DNA of 64,000 bases, from the NCBI GenBank assembly GCA_913061095.1, contig CAJXVM010000006.1:62001-126000 (forward strand). Reading direction: 5' to 3'. Shown here one piece after another: positions 62,725 through 64,000 of this stretch. The stretch's first letter is position 1. Each line of letters begins with the position of its first letter. The notes below the pieces were generated by a model, which saw only the letters and a program-made list of their open reading frames with translations, was not told the origin of the DNA and did no database searches. The translations under genes were made by a program, and so were the position numbers. This DNA comes from an uncultured Ignavibacteria bacterium (GTDB taxonomy: Bacteria > Bacteroidota > Ignavibacteria > SZUA-365).

Positions 62725-64000
62725 TTGTTTTCAAACTGGCTGACATACCGCGCGGTCGCTGCTGCGCTCGATGAACAGCTTACGGGTGCGGTCATTCGCG
62801 AAGTCTTCACGCAGCAGAAAAACGAACTGGTAATCGTCTGTGAACGTGAGATCGGACCGGAGGTGCTGCAGTTCTCCGCGGAGCCGCGCTTCGCCTGGCT
62901 GCTGCTCAAGCCGGAATTCGCGCGTGCGCGAAAAAATTCACTCGACCTGTTCCCCGACCTGATCGGCGACCGTGTCTCGCACGTCCGGATTGCGCGCGAC
63001 GACCGCATCATCCGCATCGCGCTCGAAAGCGGCCGTCTGCTGTTCGCCTTTCTCTTCCCCGTGCGCGCGAATCTCATCATGACCGACGGTGAAGGGACCG
63101 TCCTGGAGAGTTTCAAGCAGCATGATCCACCGGCGGACTGGATGCAGCTGGAGTACGACAACAGTATTCCGCACATCACCGAGGAAGCACTTCGTAGAAT
63201 CATCGCAGAGCATGCTGATACGGATATCCGCAGAGTGCTGCGGCGGCTTCGTCCCTGGCTCGCCGGCACGCTTGCCGATGAGCTGTTTCACCGCACGGAC
63301 ACCAATCCCGCCGAAGGCGGATCCGACCTTGACGAAACCGGGATTGAACGATTGGTCACGACCTTCACCGAGATGCTCGCGGAAAGTGCGCGCGGCGGCG
63401 GTCACGTGTACCTGCGGGACCATCATCCACTGCATGCCGCGCCGATTCCCCTGCATCACGTCGATGCGGAGGAACACGTGGAACAGCCGCTGCTGGAGGC
63501 GCTGTTCCTTTTCCTGCGGCGGCATTTCAGCGGCTCCGAGCATGAGCGCGTGCGAAAGCGCGTTCACGACCGTGTGGGACAGGAGCTTCAGCGGCTCCGA
63601 CGCGCATACGGCAAGCTCTCTCCGGAGAAGGAGCTGAAGCGGCAGGCAGACGAGTATGAAAAATTCGGCAACCTGCTGATGATTCATCTCTACGACCAAC
63701 CCGAACAGCCGGGGCGAATGACGGTGCCGGACATCTTCACCGATCCGCGGCTGGTGGTGACGATTCCCCTGAAGCGCCGCACGACGGTGCTGGAGAATGC
63801 GCAGCGATACTTCGGCAAGGCACAGCAGACACGGGCGTCACTGATTCACGTCCGTGAACGCGGCAAGGAGCTGTCGGCCCGCATCAATCAGCTGGAGGAT
63901 TTTCACGCCGCTACCGAATCCGCCGAATCACTGAACGAACTCAAATCGCTTTTCAAGGAGCATGAATCGCTGATGAGTGAACTTGGACTGACATCCAAAG
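62725..64000 (+). CDS. NFACT-family protein (RqcH/Rqc2-like), N-terminal part
   Basis: The gene runs off the right edge; 425 residues are visible. The start is probably TTG 62725 (MFSNWLTYRAVAAALDEQLT), 5 nt after the gpmI stop. The N-terminal NFACT-N domain (QQKNELVIVCE, PRFAWLLLKPEFARARKN, LFAFLFPVRANLIMTDGEG) is followed by long coiled-coil segments (VRKRVHDRVGQELQRLRRAY, ERGKELSARINQLEDFHAAT). Family members bind stalled 60S/50S subunits and add C-terminal alanine tails in ribosome quality control; some are called fibronectin-binding. The C-terminal NFACT-R domain is not in the window. Confidence 0.85.
   Translation, partial: MFSNWLTYRAVAAALDEQLTGAVIREVFTQQKNELVIVCEREIGPEVLQFSAEPRFAWLLLKPEFARARKNSLDLFPDLIGDRVSHVRIARDDRIIRIALESGRLLFAFLFPVRANLIMTDGEGTVLESFKQHDPPADWMQLEYDNSIPHITEEALRRIIAEHADTDIRRVLRRLRPWLAGTLADELFHRTDTNPAEGGSDLDETGIERLVTTFTEMLAESARGGGHVYLRDHHPLHAAPIPLHHVDAEEHVEQPLLEALFLFLRRHFSGSEHERVRKRVHDRVGQELQRLRRAYGKLSPEKELKRQADEYEKFGNLLMIHLYDQPEQPGRMTVPDIFTDPRLVVTIPLKRRTTVLENAQRYFGKAQQTRASLIHVRERGKELSARINQLEDFHAATESAESLNELKSLFKEHESLMSELGLTSK

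Overview
The window is G+C-rich chromosomal DNA from a member of the Bacteroidota/FCB group. The evidence is five secreted proteins with type IX secretion (T9SS) type A C-terminal sorting domains of the 'NxPNPFNPST' kind, two S46 dipeptidyl-peptidase lipoproteins, DUF4382 and HYC_CC_PP-type proteins, and a CusB with fused metal-binding and DUF3347 domains. The PNPFNPST style and the high G+C suggest an Ignavibacteria/Kapabacteria- or Rhodothermia-like lineage, but this cannot be settled from the window. I saw no rRNA, tRNA, CRISPR array or insertion sequence.

Layout. 1-3876 (minus): phosphate regulon phoB-phoR-phoU-pit with a Pho-box-like direct repeat upstream. 3991-5052: radical SAM protein. 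5242-7442 (plus): indolepyruvate:ferredoxin oxidoreductase iorAB with an ATGA overlap. 7536-12126 (minus): two S46 peptidase lipoproteins. 12302-12850: NTF2-like exported protein. 12947-23981 (minus): a five-gene operon in which every junction is a 4-nt overlap or a 1-nt gap. It encodes two T9SS-exported Ycf48-like propellers, a giant exported deacetylase-like/glycoside-hydrolase-like protein, a processive family-2 glycosyltransferase and an outer-membrane barrel. It looks like a synthase-dependent exopolysaccharide system with an unfamiliar parts list. 24265-26205 (plus): archease and RtcB RNA ligase. 26387-27169: DUF4382 surface lipoprotein. 27316-35083 (minus): Cus-type copper/silver RND efflux operon; a DUF302 gene diverges from it, and each side of the divergent region carries one copy of a 29-bp motif.

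35799-40228: APC permease overlapping convergent dinB; dinB has a consensus sigma-70 promoter with a palindromic operator at +1. Then a VOC gene without a normal start codon, a RHH/PIN toxin-antitoxin pair with its own operator, and a small membrane protein behind four 22-bp tandem repeats. 40736-47942 (plus): OmpA-family barrel protein and a 1,682-aa VWA/WD40/T9SS protein. 48015-50377 (minus): rsmG plus two lipoproteins of unknown function. 50506-56784 (minus): a coupled module of T9SS cargo, outer-membrane barrel and PD40/OmpA lipoprotein that resembles T9SS/gliding modules. 57066-58625: another T9SS protein. 58815-64000: pta, a DUF4350-like protein, gpmI and the 5' part of an NFACT-family gene.

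Short repeats of several unrelated families (degenerate 7-mers, 6-mers, and small palindromes) recur at gene boundaries and occasionally inside genes. The most distinctive signals are the coupled polysaccharide-type operon, the dinB operator, the paired motif in the metal locus and the 7-mer repeats that supply stop codons or replace a ribosome-binding site.
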